Positions 33,110 through 42,625 are shown, counted from the first letter of the stretch. The stretch: 64,000 nucleotides of DNA from Lentzea albidocapillata (GCF_000719115.1 NZ_JOEA01000005.1:507080-571079); one strand, 5' to 3'. The notes: generated by a model not told the origin, from the letters alone. Made by a program: numbers and translations.

Positions 33110-33964
33110 GTGCTTGTCCACCTTGCGATCGGCGACGCGTACGGCGCCGGATTCGAGTACGCCGACCCGGACTTTGTCGCCGCGCACAACACGGTTCGCG
33201 GATACGTGCAGAATCCGGGCCTGTCGGGCTTGCGGCCTGGGCGGTACACCGATGACACCCAGATGACCATCGCCATCGCCGAGATGCTGCTCTCCGGCGC
33301 ATCGTGGACCCCGGCGAACCTGGCCGAGCAGTTCGTCCGAACCTTCCACCGGGATCAGCGAGTGGGCTACGCGAGCAACTTCTACGACCTGCTGTGCGAG
33401 GTGAGTGACGGCACCGAGCTGCTGAGGAGGATCAGGCCGCACAGCGACAAGAGCGGAGCGGCGATGCGAGCCGGCCCGATCGGTTTGCTGCCCACCGCGT
33501 CCGAGGTCGTTCAGCACGCCGAGGTGCAGGCGCGGATCACCCACGACACGCCGTTGGGCATCGAAGCAGCACAGGCCGCCGCTCTGGCCGTGCACTACTG
33601 CCACTTCGAACTGGGCCCTCTCGCCGATGCCGGTCGGTGGATCGACCAGAAACTGGGCTCTGCAGACCGCTGGTCGGAACCGTGGAGCGGGCCGGTGGGC
33701 GCACAGGGCTGGATGAGCGTGCGGGCGGCACTCACCGCGTTGAGCTCGAACACCAGCCTCACCGAGATCCTGCACACCTGCGTGGCCTTCTGCGGCGACG
33801 TGGACACCGTGGCCACGGTGGCGCTCGCTGCCGCATCCCGGTCGTCACAGGTGGTCGACGATCTTCCTGCGGCGCTGCGCGCAGGCCTGGAGAACGACCA
33901 GTTCGGCCGCGACTTCCTGCATACCCTTGATGCCCGGCTTCTCGCCTGGGCGGAGAACAGGTAG
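33110..33964 (+). CDS. ADP-ribosylglycohydrolase (DraG-like)
   Basis: 284 residues from GTG 33110. AIGDAYGAGFEY and GRYTDDTQMTIAIAEM hold the first metal-binding Thr-Asp-Asp, and CGDVDTVATVALAAAS the second Asp-x-Asp-Thr. These enzymes remove ADP-ribose from proteins or nucleic acids using Mg. It lies behind a strong operator-like dyad and before an arsR gene, so metal-controlled expression is likely; its target is unknown. A second, frameshifted family member is at 54522. Confidence 0.88.
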   Translation: MLVHLAIGDAYGAGFEYADPDFVAAHNTVRGYVQNPGLSGLRPGRYTDDTQMTIAIAEMLLSGASWTPANLAEQFVRTFHRDQRVGYASNFYDLLCEVSDGTELLRRIRPHSDKSGAAMRAGPIGLLPTASEVVQHAEVQARITHDTPLGIEAAQAAALAVHYCHFELGPLADAGRWIDQKLGSADRWSEPWSGPVGAQGWMSVRAALTALSSNTSLTEILHTCVAFCGDVDTVATVALAAASRSSQVVDDLPAALRAGLENDQFGRDFLHTLDARLLAWAENR

Positions 33965-34005
33965 GCGGCTTGCTTACGCCGTCAGCACAGTGTCAACTTA
34001 GACGC

Positions 34006-34353
34006 ATGTCGAAACAGCGGGCGCGGTCCACGGCATCTCTGGCCGAGCGGCCGGTCACGCCCGAACGAGCCGCCGAGCTCGCCCAGGCCTTCAAAGCGAT
34101 CGCCGATCCAGTGCGATTGCGCCTGTTCAGCCTCATCGCCTCTCACCCCAATGGCGAGGTGTGCGTGTGCGACCTGACGGAGGCGTTCGACCTGACCGCG
34201 CCCACCATCTCCCACCACCTGAAGGTGCTGCGCAACGCCGGGCTGATCGACAGCGAACGGCGGCGCACCTGGGTCTACTACCGAGCCCTGCCTGACACCC
34301 TTGGGCAGCTGTCCGCCGCGCTCGCACCCGCCGTGGCCACCGCCGTCTCCTGA
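34006..34353 (+). CDS. arsR: ArsR-family repressor
   Basis: 115 residues from ATG 34006. GEVCVCDLTEAFDLTAPTISHHLKVL has the Cys-Val-Cys arsenite site. GTGTCAACTTAGACGC abuts the start and is related to sequence inside the operator at 33041-33080, so it may regulate the hydrolase gene as well as itself. Confidence 0.92.
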   Translation: MSKQRARSTASLAERPVTPERAAELAQAFKAIADPVRLRLFSLIASHPNGEVCVCDLTEAFDLTAPTISHHLKVLRNAGLIDSERRRTWVYYRALPDTLGQLSAALAPAVATAVS

Positions 34354-34370
34354 CAGCGCGACGTCCAGCC

Positions 34371-34730
34371 CTACTTCGGGACCGCCGAGGGAGTGAGCAT
34401 CATGGCGAGCTTGTTCACGGTGTCGGGCATCAACCAGTAGTACACCCAGGTGCCCCTGCGCTCGCCATCGATCAGTCCGGCCTGCCGGAGGATCTTCAGG
34501 TGGTGTGAGATCGTCGGCTGCGACAGCGTGAACGCCGACGTGAGCGCGCAGACGCACTCTTCCCCGTTCTGGTGCGACGCGATCATCGACAACAGCTTCA
34601 ACCGCACCGGATCACCGAGCGCCTTGAACGCTGCCGCCAGCTCGACCGCTTCGTCGTCAGCCAGTGGAGCCGACAGCATGTCTCCGCAACACATCGCTGC
34701 CAAGAGGTTCGGCGTGCTTTGCTTAGACAT
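34371..34730 (-). CDS. arsR: ArsR-family repressor
   Basis: 119 residues from ATG 34730 (MSKQSTPNLLAAMCCGD). EECVCALTSAFTLSQPTISHHLKIL carries Cys-Val-Cys; an N-terminal Cys pair is extra. It is divergent from the broken second arsM and convergent with the arsR at 34006. Confidence 0.92.
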   Translation of the reverse strand: MSKQSTPNLLAAMCCGDMLSAPLADDEAVELAAAFKALGDPVRLKLLSMIASHQNGEECVCALTSAFTLSQPTISHHLKILRQAGLIDGERRGTWVYYWLMPDTVNKLAMMLTPSAVPK

Positions 34731-34731
34731 C

Positions 34732-34753
34732 CATCTATATTGACGCTCATCTA
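34732..34753. promoter_or_regulatory. Repeat in the arsR/arsM2 divergent region
   Basis: CATCTA occurs at 34732-34737 and 34748-34753 with TATTGACG between them. Its place directly upstream of the arsR start suggests an operator. Confidence 0.45.
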
Positions 34754-34823
34754 GGTTGGGGCGCAAGATGAAGGTTGGCGAACGCCGTGTCCGAGCCGCT
34801 GTGGCATCGAGGAGGACATCCTG

Positions 34824-35573
34824 ATGGACGAGCAGGCTGCCGACTTACGTGAAGTGGTGCGCGCGAAGTACGCCGCCGCTGCCAGCGCCGTCAGCGCAGG
34901 CGGCACCGCGTGTTGCGACCCGCAGGGAATCGAGGTCGGCGAGAACTTCGGGGCGACGCTGTACGCCACGTCCGACCACACCGAGTTGCCCGCCGAAGCA
35001 GTGGCCGCGTCACTGGGATGCGGCAATCCGACGGCCGTCGCCGAGCTGCGCGAGGGCGAACGCGTCCTTGACCTCGGTTCAGGCGGCGGCATCGACGTTC
35101 TGCTCTCGGCGCGCCGGGTAGGCCCGACCGGTAAAGCCTACGGCGTCGACATGACCGACGAGATGCTCGCCTTGGCCAGGGAGAACGCGGCCAGGGCCGG
35201 CGCGACCAACGTCGAGTTCCTCAAGGGCGCGATCGAGGCCATCCCGTTGCCTGCCGACAGCATCGACGTGGTCATCTCGAACTGTGTGATCAACCTGTCC
35301 GTGGACAAGTCGGCGGTGTTCGCCTAGATCTTCCGCGTCCTGGCGCCCGGTGGCCGCATCGGTGTGTCGGATGTCGTGGCCGAGGACGACCTGACAGCAG
35401 AGGAACGCGCCGAGCGAGGTTCGTACGTCGGCTGCATCGCGGGCGTCCTGTCGTTCACCGAATACCGTCGAGGCTTGGAGAGCGCGGGACTCGCGGACAT
35501 CGAGATCACTCCGACCCGCGAAGTCACGGACGGCATGCACTCCGCGATCATCCGGGCTGTCAAGCCTTCATGA
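34824..35573 (+). pseudogene. arsM: Second arsM, interrupted by an in-frame amber codon
   Basis: The frame opens at ATG 34824 and is highly similar to the arsM at 10916 ([39 protein letters not shown]). At 35325-35327 a TAG replaces the Glu codon of the AETFRVL motif, after 167 residues. The same frame then continues for 82 codons (FRVLAPGGRIGVSDVVAEDDL; YVGCIAG with the third conserved Cys) to TGA at 35573. One point change explains the break. Unless suppressed, the truncated product lacks the third arsenic-binding Cys. A strong terminator follows. Confidence 0.85.
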
Positions 35574-35579
35574 GCGAAT

Positions 35580-35623
35580 GAGCCTCGGTGGCGGCCGGTC
35601 ACCACCAGCCGCCACCGAGGCTC
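35580..35623. terminator. Bidirectional terminator between arsM2 and acr3
   Basis: Perfect 16-bp stem GAGCCTCGGTGGCGGC (35580-35595) with its complement at 35608-35623 and a 12-nt loop, between convergent genes. Confidence 0.88.
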
Positions 35624-35629
35624 ACGACG

Positions 35630-36706
35630 TCAGAGTTCCGCTCGGGCGGCCCACCGGCGCCGCAGCCAAAGGCTCACGTAAACCAGGCCGACGAGCACGG
35701 GCACCTCGATCAGCGGCCCGACCACTCCGGCCAGCGCCTGGCCCGACGTCACGCCGAACACACCGATCGCGACCGCGATGGCCAGCTCGAAGTTGTTGCC
35801 CGCCGCGGTGAACGCCAGCGTCGTGGTCCGCTCGTAGGAGAGTCCCGACGCCTTGCCGAGCGCGTACGAACCCGCCCACATGATGGCGAAGTAGACCAAC
35901 AACGGCAGAGCGATGCGCACGACGTCCAACGGCCGGTTCGTGATGGTCTCACCCTGCAACGCGAACAGGATGACGATCGTGAACAGCAAGCCGTACAACG
36001 CGATCGGGCCAACGCGCGGCAGGAACTTCGACTCGTACCACTCGCGGCCCTTGGACCGCTCCCCCAGCTTGCGGCTGAGGTAGCCGGCCAGCAGCGGGAT
36101 GCCGAGGAAGATGAGCACGGACTTGGCGATCTCCCACGCGGAGAAGTCCACCGACGCGGTGTCCAGGCCGAGCCAGCCGGGCAGCAGGTCGAGGTAGAAC
36201 CAGCCGAGCACACCGAACATGACCACCTGGAACACCGAGTTGAGCGCGACCAGCACCGCGGCCGCCTCGCGGTCACCACACGCGAGGTCGTTCCAGATGA
36301 TGACCATGGCGATGCAGCGCGCAAGGCCGACGATGATCAGACCGGTGCGGTACTCGGGCAGGTCGGCCAGGAAGATCCACGCCAGCGCGAACATCAACGC
36401 CGGACCGAGCACCCAGTTCAGCACCAGCGACAACACCATCGTGCGCTTGTCGCGGGTGACGGTGTCGAGCTTGTCGTAGCGGACCTTCGCGAGCACCGGG
36501 TACATCATCAGCAGCAGACCGAGCGCGATCGGCAGCGAGACGCCGTCGATCTTCACCGCTTCCAGGACACCCTGCAGGCCCGGCACGAAGCTGCCGAGCC
36601 CGAGGCCGGCGACCATGGCGAGGCCGATCCACGCCGGCAACCACCGGTCCAGAAAAGACAGCCGGTGCAGGACGTCCTGCTCCTCCGTCGGGTTGGTGGT
36701 GCTCAA
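35630..36706 (-). CDS. acr3: Acr3 arsenite efflux permease
   Basis: 358 residues with ten membrane helices. VGLARCIAMVIIWNDLACGD contains the essential Cys of Acr3 helix 4, and FTAAGNNFELAIAVAIGVFG is the family motif of helix 9. Acr3 exports As(III) through the membrane. The start overlaps the stop of the upstream arsR by 4 nt, so arsR-acr3 is one operon, ending at the terminator at 35580. Confidence 0.95.
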   Translation of the reverse strand: MSTTNPTEEQDVLHRLSFLDRWLPAWIGLAMVAGLGLGSFVPGLQGVLEAVKIDGVSLPIALGLLLMMYPVLAKVRYDKLDTVTRDKRTMVLSLVLNWVLGPALMFALAWIFLADLPEYRTGLIIVGLARCIAMVIIWNDLACGDREAAAVLVALNSVFQVVMFGVLGWFYLDLLPGWLGLDTASVDFSAWEIAKSVLIFLGIPLLAGYLSRKLGERSKGREWYESKFLPRVGPIALYGLLFTIVILFALQGETITNRPLDVVRIALPLLVYFAIMWAGSYALGKASGLSYERTTTLAFTAAGNNFELAIAVAIGVFGVTSGQALAGVVGPLIEVPVLVGLVYVSLWLRRRWAARAEL

Positions 36707-36996
36707 CAGGGCCTCCTGGCATCGGAGTTGGCACGGTCGGCCAGCTCGTTAAGACTGTCGGCGATCCGGCGCAGTGCGTCGGGTCGCAGGCGGTAGTACG
36801 TGAAGCGTCCGCACGGCTCGGTGTCGACGAACCCGGCCTCTCGCAGCATCTTCAGGTGGTTGGACACGTTGCTCTGCGTCGCGCCGGTCTCGTCGACGAG
36901 GTGGCGGGTGCACAGGGCCTCGCCGGACAACAGCTGCAGGATCTGAGCGCGCAGCGGGTCGGCGAGGACCTTCAACACATCAGCATCGAGTGACAT
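36703..36996 (-). CDS. arsR: ArsR-family repressor of acr3
   Basis: 97 residues from ATG 36996 (MSLDADVLKVLADPLRAQIL). The helix segment ALCTRHLVDETGATQSNVSNHLKML has one Cys instead of the Cys-Val-Cys pair; TEPCGRF supplies another. This resembles the ArsR subgroup with different cysteine placement. Coupled to acr3 by ATGA overlap. Confidence 0.92.
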   Translation of the reverse strand: MSLDADVLKVLADPLRAQILQLLSGEALCTRHLVDETGATQSNVSNHLKMLREAGFVDTEPCGRFTYYRLRPDALRRIADSLNELADRANSDARRPC

Positions 36997-37011
36997 CAGT
37001 CCGGAATGATA

Positions 37012-37029
37012 CATCAGTCGGTTCTGATG
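37012..37029. promoter_or_regulatory. Operator of the arsR-acr3 operon
   Basis: Inverted repeat CATCAG-N6-CTGATG, 16 bp upstream of the arsR start, with a further CATCAG at 36994-36999 overlapping that start. Confidence 0.65.
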
Positions 37030-37052
37030 AGACGCAGGGGCAGGACAGCTTG

Positions 37053-37412
37053 TCAGTCGCAGCGGGAGGCGGGCGCGTCGCGGAGCGGCCCGCCGGGGCG
37101 CAGGAACTGTTCCATGGTGTCCAGCACTTCGTGGTCGACGCGGTACCAGCTCCACGTGCCGCGCCGTTCACGTTGCAGCACACCCGCGCTGACCAGGATC
37201 TTCAGGTGGTGGCTCAGCGAGGACTGCGGCATGTCGAACTCGTCGGCGAGGTCGCAGAAGCACGCCTCGCCGCTAGCCGCCTGTCTCACGAGCACGACCA
37301 GCTGGACCCTGATGGGATCCGCGAGAGCCTTGAAGAGACGTGCGGCGGAGGCCGGGTCGTCAGGCACCGCCACCAGCGCCTCCCTTCGCGCATCCAGGTC
37401 CGTTGTCGCCAT
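37053..37412 (-). CDS. arsR: ArsR-family repressor
   Basis: 119 residues. GEACFCDLADEFDMPQSSLSHHLKIL has Cys-Phe-Cys at the metal site; the wing is RRGTWSWYRVD. It lies between the response regulator and the acr3 operon on the same strand. Its own operator-like repeat is at 37421. Confidence 0.92.
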   Translation of the reverse strand: MATTDLDARREALVAVPDDPASAARLFKALADPIRVQLVVLVRQAASGEACFCDLADEFDMPQSSLSHHLKILVSAGVLQRERRGTWSWYRVDHEVLDTMEQFLRPGGPLRDAPASRCD

Positions 37413-37420
37413 GGTGACAT

Positions 37421-37440
37421 GTTCATCAAACAGGATGAAC
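37421..37440. promoter_or_regulatory. Operator before the arsR at 37053
   Basis: Inverted repeat GTTCAT-N8-ATGAAC starting 8 bp upstream of the ATG and overlapping the 3' end of the response regulator gene. Confidence 0.6.
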
Positions 37441-38172
37441 GTCCGGTGAACGCGACCCTACCGGCGGCACGCTGAACTGGTAGCCAAGGCCTCTCACGAC
37501 ACGAATCCACGTTGGATTGTGGTCGTCGTCACCCAGCCGCTTGCGCAGCCGCATGATGTGGACGTTCAGCGTGTTGCTCTTCGCCGAGGGCCGGTCCGCC
37601 CACAGAGCGGCGACGAGCTCGTTGCGGCTGACAACCGCGCCAGGTCTCTCGGCGAAGTAGCGCAGCATGAGGAACTCCATCGGCGGCAGCGGGACCAGGA
37701 CGCCGTCGAGCCAGAACTGCGGCACCGCACCGTCGACACGAAGCCGGCCGAGGTCGATGACCATCGGCCGGATCTCCACCGTGTCGGTCTTCGGTGCGAG
37801 CGATCCGAGGAACGCGAGCAGTTCACGGGTGCGGTAGGGGCGCGGCACCACCGCTGACACGCCCACCTCCGCGGCCCGCGCCGCGAAGTCGCCCGAGCCC
37901 GGTCCCGCGCCGACCACGATCGGCACGTCCGGATCGTCGGCGCGCACGATCGTGAGGAAGTCGATCGGGTCGAGCTTCCCCACCGCGGGACCGAGCAGCA
38001 CAGCGTCCGGACACGTCCGGCCGAGCACCAGCAGGGCCTCCGCAGGGTCAGGGCAGACCCGTGGCTCCACCGGCTGACCGGTGAACCCTTCGAGGAGCTG
38101 GTGCACGACGTCGGCGTCGTGGTCCACCACGAGGACGGCGAGCCGGTTCTGGACCCGGCTCTTGTTCGCCAT
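37426..38172 (-). CDS. OmpR-type response regulator with a degenerate receiver
   Basis: About 248 residues from ATG 38172. The receiver fold is visible (LAVLVVDHDADVV; VVGAGPGSGDFAARAAEVGVSAVVPRPY), but the position of the phospho-acceptor Asp reads AVLLGPAVG, so normal phosphorylation is unlikely. The DNA-binding domain is complete (MEFLMLRYFAERPGAVVSRNELVAALW; WIRVVRGLGYQF). It follows pstB by about 70 nt, probably in the pst transcript, and may be an atypical phosphate or arsenate regulator. Confidence 0.85.
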   Translation of the reverse strand: MANKSRVQNRLAVLVVDHDADVVHQLLEGFTGQPVEPRVCPDPAEALLVLGRTCPDAVLLGPAVGKLDPIDFLTIVRADDPDVPIVVGAGPGSGDFAARAAEVGVSAVVPRPYRTRELLAFLGSLAPKTDTVEIRPMVIDLGRLRVDGAVPQFWLDGVLVPLPPMEFLMLRYFAERPGAVVSRNELVAALWADRPSAKSNTLNVHIMRLRKRLGDDDHNPTWIRVVRGLGYQFSVPPVGSRSPDVHPV

Positions 38173-38244
38173 GCAGGCTCGCCGCCGCGTGTGGAACTGT
38201 GAGCTGTCGGACTCCCAAGCCCCCAACGCAGAGCCCGTCATGGC

Positions 38245-39144
38245 TTAACCGAATCGTCCGGTGATGTACGCCTCGGTCCGGGCGTCGGAGGGGTTGCCGA
38301 AGATGTGCTCGGTGGTGTCGAACTCGACCAGCTTGCCGGTGCGCTGGCCCTTCTCGTCGGCCTCCGCGGTGAAGAAGCCCGTGCGCTGCGAGACGCGGGC
38401 CGCCTGCTGCATGTTGTGGGTGACGATGATGATCGTGTAGGTCGAGGCGAGCTCGACCATCAGGTCCTCGATCTTCGCGGTGGCGATCGGGTCCAGCGCC
38501 GAGCACGGCTCGTCCATCAGGATCACCTCGGGCGAGGTGGCGATGGCCCGGGCGATGCACAGTCGCTGCTGCTGACCGCCGGACAGGCCGAACGCGTTCT
38601 GCTTGAGCTTGTCCTTCACCTCGTCCCACAACGCGGCACCGCGCAACGCCCGTTCCACCACGGTGTCCATGTCGGACACCTTCATGCCGGTGACCCGCGG
38701 ACCGTAGGCGACGTTGTCGTAGATGGACTTCGGGAAGGGGTTGGGCTTCTGGAACACCATGCCGATGCGCCGGCGCACCTCGATGACGTCGACGTCCTCG
38801 CCGTAGATGTCGACGCCGTGGTAGGCAACGGCTCCTTCGACGCGGGCGCCGGGCACGAGGTCGTTCATCCGGTTCAGGCACCGCAGCACGGTGGACTTGC
38901 CGCAACCGGACGGGCCGATCAGGGCGGTGATCTCCCTGCTGCCGAACGACATGTTGACGTCGGTGACGGCACGGAAGTCGCTGTAGAAGACTTCCAGGTC
39001 CTTCAGGGTGATCACGCCGTCCGGTGCTCCCTCCACGGGCGCGATGGTGTTCGAGCGCTCGATGGTCACCTGGTTCTCCGGTGTGGAGTCGCCCTTGGTC
39101 GTGCGCTGTCCGGTGGACACGGTTCGCTGCTCCGATCTGGTCAT
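38245..39144 (-). CDS. pstB: Phosphate ABC transporter ATPase PstB
   Basis: 299 residues from ATG 39144 (AAGGAG 9 nt upstream). [21 protein letters not shown] is the PstB form of Walker A, followed by [30 protein letters not shown] and [18 protein letters not shown]. An N-terminal 45-residue hydrophilic extension is longer than usual. It drives PstCA phosphate uptake, which also brings in arsenate. Confidence 0.96.
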   Translation of the reverse strand: MTRSEQRTVSTGQRTTKGDSTPENQVTIERSNTIAPVEGAPDGVITLKDLEVFYSDFRAVTDVNMSFGSREITALIGPSGCGKSTVLRCLNRMNDLVPGARVEGAVAYHGVDIYGEDVDVIEVRRRIGMVFQKPNPFPKSIYDNVAYGPRVTGMKVSDMDTVVERALRGAALWDEVKDKLKQNAFGLSGGQQQRLCIARAIATSPEVILMDEPCSALDPIATAKIEDLMVELASTYTIIIVTHNMQQAARVSQRTGFFTAEADEKGQRTGKLVEFDTTEHIFGNPSDARTEAYITGRFG

Positions 39145-39169
39145 GAGTTCTCGCTCCTTCATTCGCGTG

Positions 39170-40063
39170 TCACCAACGGCGCTGATAGCGGTTGCGCAAC
39201 CAGATCGCGAGCGCGTTCATGACGAGCAGCACGATCATCAGCAGCAGGATCGTGGAGTAGGCCAGGTCGCGGAACTCGATGCGATCGAGCGGCACCAGGC
39301 TGTAGATCTGCGTGGGCAGCACGGTGTAGCGGGAGAACACACCGTCCGGGTTGAACGTCAGGAACGTCGTCGCACCGACGAGCAGCAGCGGTGCCGCCTC
39401 ACCGATCGCACGGGACAGCGCGAGGATCGAGCCGGTCGCGATGCCGGGCACCGCCGAGGGCAGCACCTGCTTCCACGTGGTCTGCCACTGCGTTGCGCCC
39501 AGTGCGAGCGAGCCGGAGCGGATCTCCGACGGCACCGCGCGCAACGCCTCCCGACAGGTGATGATCACGACCGGCAGGATCAGCAACGCCAGTGCGATCG
39601 CGCCCGCGAGGAGCACCGCGCCGATGGACAGTGGGCCACGGACGACGAACCCGAGCGTCAGGATGCCGTAGATCACCGACGGCACCGCGGCGAGGTTCTG
39701 GATGTTGAGCTCGATCAGGCGGTTCCACCAGCGGGTGTTGTCCGCGTACTCCTCCAGGTACACCGCGGCCGCGATGCCCAGTGGCAACGCGATGAGCGCG
39801 GTCAGCACCATGATCCAGATCGTGCCGAACAGCGCGGACTTCACGCCGGAGGTGTCGGGCCGCAACCGGGACGGGTGCTCGGTGACGAGGTTCAGGTCGA
39901 ACCGCGCCAGTCCTTTCTGGATGATCACGGCGAGCACGAAGAACAGGAACGCGCAGATGATCGCCAGGCACGCCCACAGCGCCACGGCGAACACGGTCGC
40001 CCCCACGCCCTTGCGGCGGCCGGACTTCAGGCTCTGGTCAACGACCAGTGTCGTCGCGGTCAT
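39170..40063 (-). CDS. pstA: Phosphate transporter permease PstA
   Basis: 297 residues from ATG 40063, sharing one nucleotide with the pstC stop (TGATG). Six membrane helices; the EAA loop [24 protein letters not shown] and [14 protein letters not shown] are typical of PstA. Confidence 0.96.
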   Translation of the reverse strand: MTATTLVVDQSLKSGRRKGVGATVFAVALWACLAIICAFLFFVLAVIIQKGLARFDLNLVTEHPSRLRPDTSGVKSALFGTIWIMVLTALIALPLGIAAAVYLEEYADNTRWWNRLIELNIQNLAAVPSVIYGILTLGFVVRGPLSIGAVLLAGAIALALLILPVVIITCREALRAVPSEIRSGSLALGATQWQTTWKQVLPSAVPGIATGSILALSRAIGEAAPLLLVGATTFLTFNPDGVFSRYTVLPTQIYSLVPLDRIEFRDLAYSTILLLMIVLLVMNALAIWLRNRYQRRW

Positions 40064-41046
40064 CAGTAGGCCTGCCTGTACTTGCGGACCAGCCGGATGC
40101 TGATCATGTTGATCAGGAGGGTGATCACGAACAGCAGCGCGCCGATCGCGAACAACGCGTAGTACGACGGGCTGCCCTGCGGGGTGTCGCCGCTCGCGGC
40201 CTGCGCGATGAAGCCGGTCATCGTCTGCGCACCCTTGAGCGGGTCCGCGGTGAACAGCGGCATGTTGCCCGCGGCGATCGCGACGATCATCGTCTCGCCG
40301 ATCGCGCGGGAGATGCCGAGCACGATCGCGGCGACGATGCCCGACAACGCGGCCGGGAACACGACGCGGACCGTCGTCTGCATCCTGTTGGCGCCCAACG
40401 CGTAGGAGCCCTGCCGCAGTGCCAGCGGAACGGCCGACATAGCGTCCTCGCTCAGGGAGGCGACCGTGGGCACGATCATGAAGCCCATCACGATGCCGGG
40501 CGAGATCATGCTGTAGATGCCCTCGATGCCCAGCAAGGGCTTGAGGATCGGCGTGATCACGGTCAGCGCGAGGAAGCCGTAGACCACGGTCGGCACGCCG
40601 GCGAGGATCTCGAGGATCGGCTTGAAGATCTTCCGCACCCGCTGCGAGGCGTACTCGCTGAGGTAGATCGCGGCGCCAAGACCGAACGGGACCGCCACCA
40701 CCAGCGAGATCAGCGTGATCATCAGCGTCGCGGTGACCAGCGGCAGAACGCCCCAGGACTTGTCGTCCCAGTTGAACTTGTCGCCGAACAGCGCCGTCCA
40801 CTCGGTGCCGAACAGGAACTCACCGAGGCTGACGTGGGTGAAGAACTCGGCGACCGGCGCGAACAGCGACGCGACGATGCCGACCGTGACGAGAACCGAC
40901 AACGCGGCCGCGCTGACCAGCACGGCCTTGATGATCTTCTCGCCGATGCGCGGGCTCTGCGCGGTCAGGTCGACCGGCGGCCCGTCCCAGACGACGGGGT
41001 GGCCGCCCGAACCGGGGCGGCCACCGTCGCGAGTCTTGGTGCTCAC
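40063..41046 (-). CDS. pstC: Phosphate transporter permease PstC
   Basis: 327 residues from GTG 41046 (GTGA overlap with pstS). Six helices; EVPFGLGAAIYLSEYA-like segment, ILAGVPTVVYGFLAL and SYALGANRMQTTVRVVFPAAL match PstC. Partner of PstA. Confidence 0.96.
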   Translation of the reverse strand: MSTKTRDGGRPGSGGHPVVWDGPPVDLTAQSPRIGEKIIKAVLVSAAALSVLVTVGIVASLFAPVAEFFTHVSLGEFLFGTEWTALFGDKFNWDDKSWGVLPLVTATLMITLISLVVAVPFGLGAAIYLSEYASQRVRKIFKPILEILAGVPTVVYGFLALTVITPILKPLLGIEGIYSMISPGIVMGFMIVPTVASLSEDAMSAVPLALRQGSYALGANRMQTTVRVVFPAALSGIVAAIVLGISRAIGETMIVAIAAGNMPLFTADPLKGAQTMTGFIAQAASGDTPQGSPSYYALFAIGALLFVITLLINMISIRLVRKYRQAY

Positions 41047-42020
41047 TTACCGGCGGCCTTCGCCTGCAGCGCGGCAAGCTCGTCCTTGGCCTTCTTCTTC
41101 TGGTCCTCGGTCAGCGGCACGAACCGAGCGGCCTTGACGATCTCGTCGTTGCTCGCGAGGTAGAACTCGACGAACTTCTCCACCTGAGCCTTCTTCAGGC
41201 CGGCGTCGGAGGGGTAGATGAACAGCGGACGCGCGAGCGGGGCGTAGGTGCCGTCCTGCGCCGTCTTCACCGACGGTTCAACACAGCCCTTGCCTCCGTC
41301 GATCTTCACGGCCTTGAGCTTGTCCGCGTTCTCCTCGAAGTAGGAGAAGCCGAAGTAGCCCAGACCCCCCTTGGAGCCGCTCACACCCTGGACGGTGATG
41401 TTGTCGTTCTCGGTCGGGTTGTAGTCCTTGCGGCTGTCGCCTTCCTTGCCGTTGATGGCACCGGTGAAGTAGTCGAACGTACCGGAGTCAGCGCCGGCGC
41501 CGTAGAGGTCGAGCTTCTGGTCCGGGAAGGACGGGTCGACCTCTTTCCAGTTGGCGACCTTCGAGTCCGGCTCCCACATCTTCTTCAGCTGCGCGACCGT
41601 GAGGCACTCGGCCCAGGTGTTCTCCTTGTGCACCACGACGGTCAGCGCGTCGTTGGCGACCTGCAGCTCGGAGTAGTTGACACCCTTCTCCGTGCAGACC
41701 TTGCCCTCCTCGGCCTTGATCGGGCGAGAGGCACCGGAGATGTCGGTCTCACCGACGCAGAACTTCTTGAAGCCACCGCCGGTGCCGGAGGCGCTCACCG
41801 ACACCTGGACACCGCTGTTCTTCTCCATGAACAGCTCGGCCGCGGCGATCGACAGCGGTTCCACGGTGCTGGAGCCGTCGATGACGACCGGGCCGGAGAG
41901 CTGTTCACCCCCGCTCTCGGAGCCACTGCCGTTGTTCTGCCCACCACAGGCGGACAGGGTCAGCGCGGCGACAGCCACGACGGACAACACGTGCGCACGC
42001 TTCACCTGGCGGATGGTCAC
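41043..42020 (-). CDS. pstS: Phosphate-binding lipoprotein PstS
   Basis: 325 residues from GTG 42020, with AGGAGG 8 nt upstream. Lipobox LTLSACGG. Phosphate-site motifs [31 protein letters not shown] and [10 protein letters not shown] are clear. It binds phosphate outside the cell; affinity versus arsenate cannot be judged from sequence. A PHO box lies upstream. Confidence 0.96.
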   Translation of the reverse strand: MTIRQVKRAHVLSVVAVAALTLSACGGQNNGSGSESGGEQLSGPVVIDGSSTVEPLSIAAAELFMEKNSGVQVSVSASGTGGGFKKFCVGETDISGASRPIKAEEGKVCTEKGVNYSELQVANDALTVVVHKENTWAECLTVAQLKKMWEPDSKVANWKEVDPSFPDQKLDLYGAGADSGTFDYFTGAINGKEGDSRKDYNPTENDNITVQGVSGSKGGLGYFGFSYFEENADKLKAVKIDGGKGCVEPSVKTAQDGTYAPLARPLFIYPSDAGLKKAQVEKFVEFYLASNDEIVKAARFVPLTEDQKKKAKDELAALQAKAAGK

Positions 42021-42108
42021 TGACGTGCCTCCTGCTCGGGACCCGGATCGGGACCGGGATCTTCGACGAGAACCCTCGTTCGAGGGCCACTGCATCGAAG
42101 AATCCCGT

Positions 42109-42126
42109 TCTAAACAGAAGGTGAAC
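42109..42126 (-). promoter_or_regulatory. PHO box upstream of pstS
   Basis: On the minus strand, GTTCACC-TTCT-GTTTAGA gives two units with an 11-bp period, close to the actinomycete PhoP consensus. It lies about 90 bp before pstS. Confidence 0.78.
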
Positions 42127-42176
42127 GTGGAGTGACCAGAACAACTATGGTTGAAAAATCTCGATCCAACCCGTGT

Positions 42177-42542
42177 TCACATTGAGCCAATCGGCTGACC
42201 GAGCAGCCGCCCGACCTCTTCCAGGCGCTCCGGGATCGCGACGTACCAGCCCCAGGTGCCGCGGCGCTCGCCGCGAACGAGGCCCGCTTCCGCGAGCACG
42301 CGGAGGTGATGACTCACGGTTCCCTGACTCAAGCCGACACTGTCGACGAGGTCGCAGACGCACGACTCACCGCTCGGGGCGAGCTGAAGCAGGCGGAGGA
42401 GTTCGAGGCGGACGGGACTGGACAGCGCCTTGAAGATCTCGGCGATCCGGCGCGCTTCAGCGGGATCCATGCCCTGGCCGAGTGGCACGCAGCGCTTGTG
42501 GCCGCCGCTGTCCATCTGGAGTTCATCCCGACGCTCCACCAT
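42177..42542 (-). CDS. arsR: ArsR-family repressor of the arsC unit
   Basis: 121 residues (ATG 42542; ATG 42515 is possible). GESCVCDLVDSVGLSQGTVSHHLRVL has the Cys-Val-Cys arsenite site, with a wing RRGTWGWYV. It is divergent from an arsenate reductase gene across a strong palindrome. Confidence 0.92.
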   Translation of the reverse strand: MVERRDELQMDSGGHKRCVPLGQGMDPAEARRIAEIFKALSSPVRLELLRLLQLAPSGESCVCDLVDSVGLSQGTVSHHLRVLAEAGLVRGERRGTWGWYVAIPERLEEVGRLLGQPIGSM

Positions 42543-42574
42543 GGCCCGAGGGTACGACCTAGATTGACAAAAGT

Positions 42575-42600
42575 CGATGCAAACGGTCTGCTTTGCATCG
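42575..42600. promoter_or_regulatory. ArsR operator between arsR and arsC
   Basis: Perfect inverted repeat CGATGCAAA-N8-TTTGCATCG. TTGACA at 42564-42569 may be the -35 box for arsC. Confidence 0.72.
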
Positions 42601-42625
42601 GTAATTCTCGGTCCAAGGAGACCTC

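Noticed and set aside
34824..35573. Programmed readthrough or special decoding of the amber codon in arsM2
   Set aside because: TAG simply replaces a conserved Glu codon and no recoding signal is seen; a nonsense mutation is simpler.
39170..40801. 543-codon frame ending with PstA
   Set aside because: Only the last 297 codons are PstA; the front part is the out-of-frame shadow of pstC.
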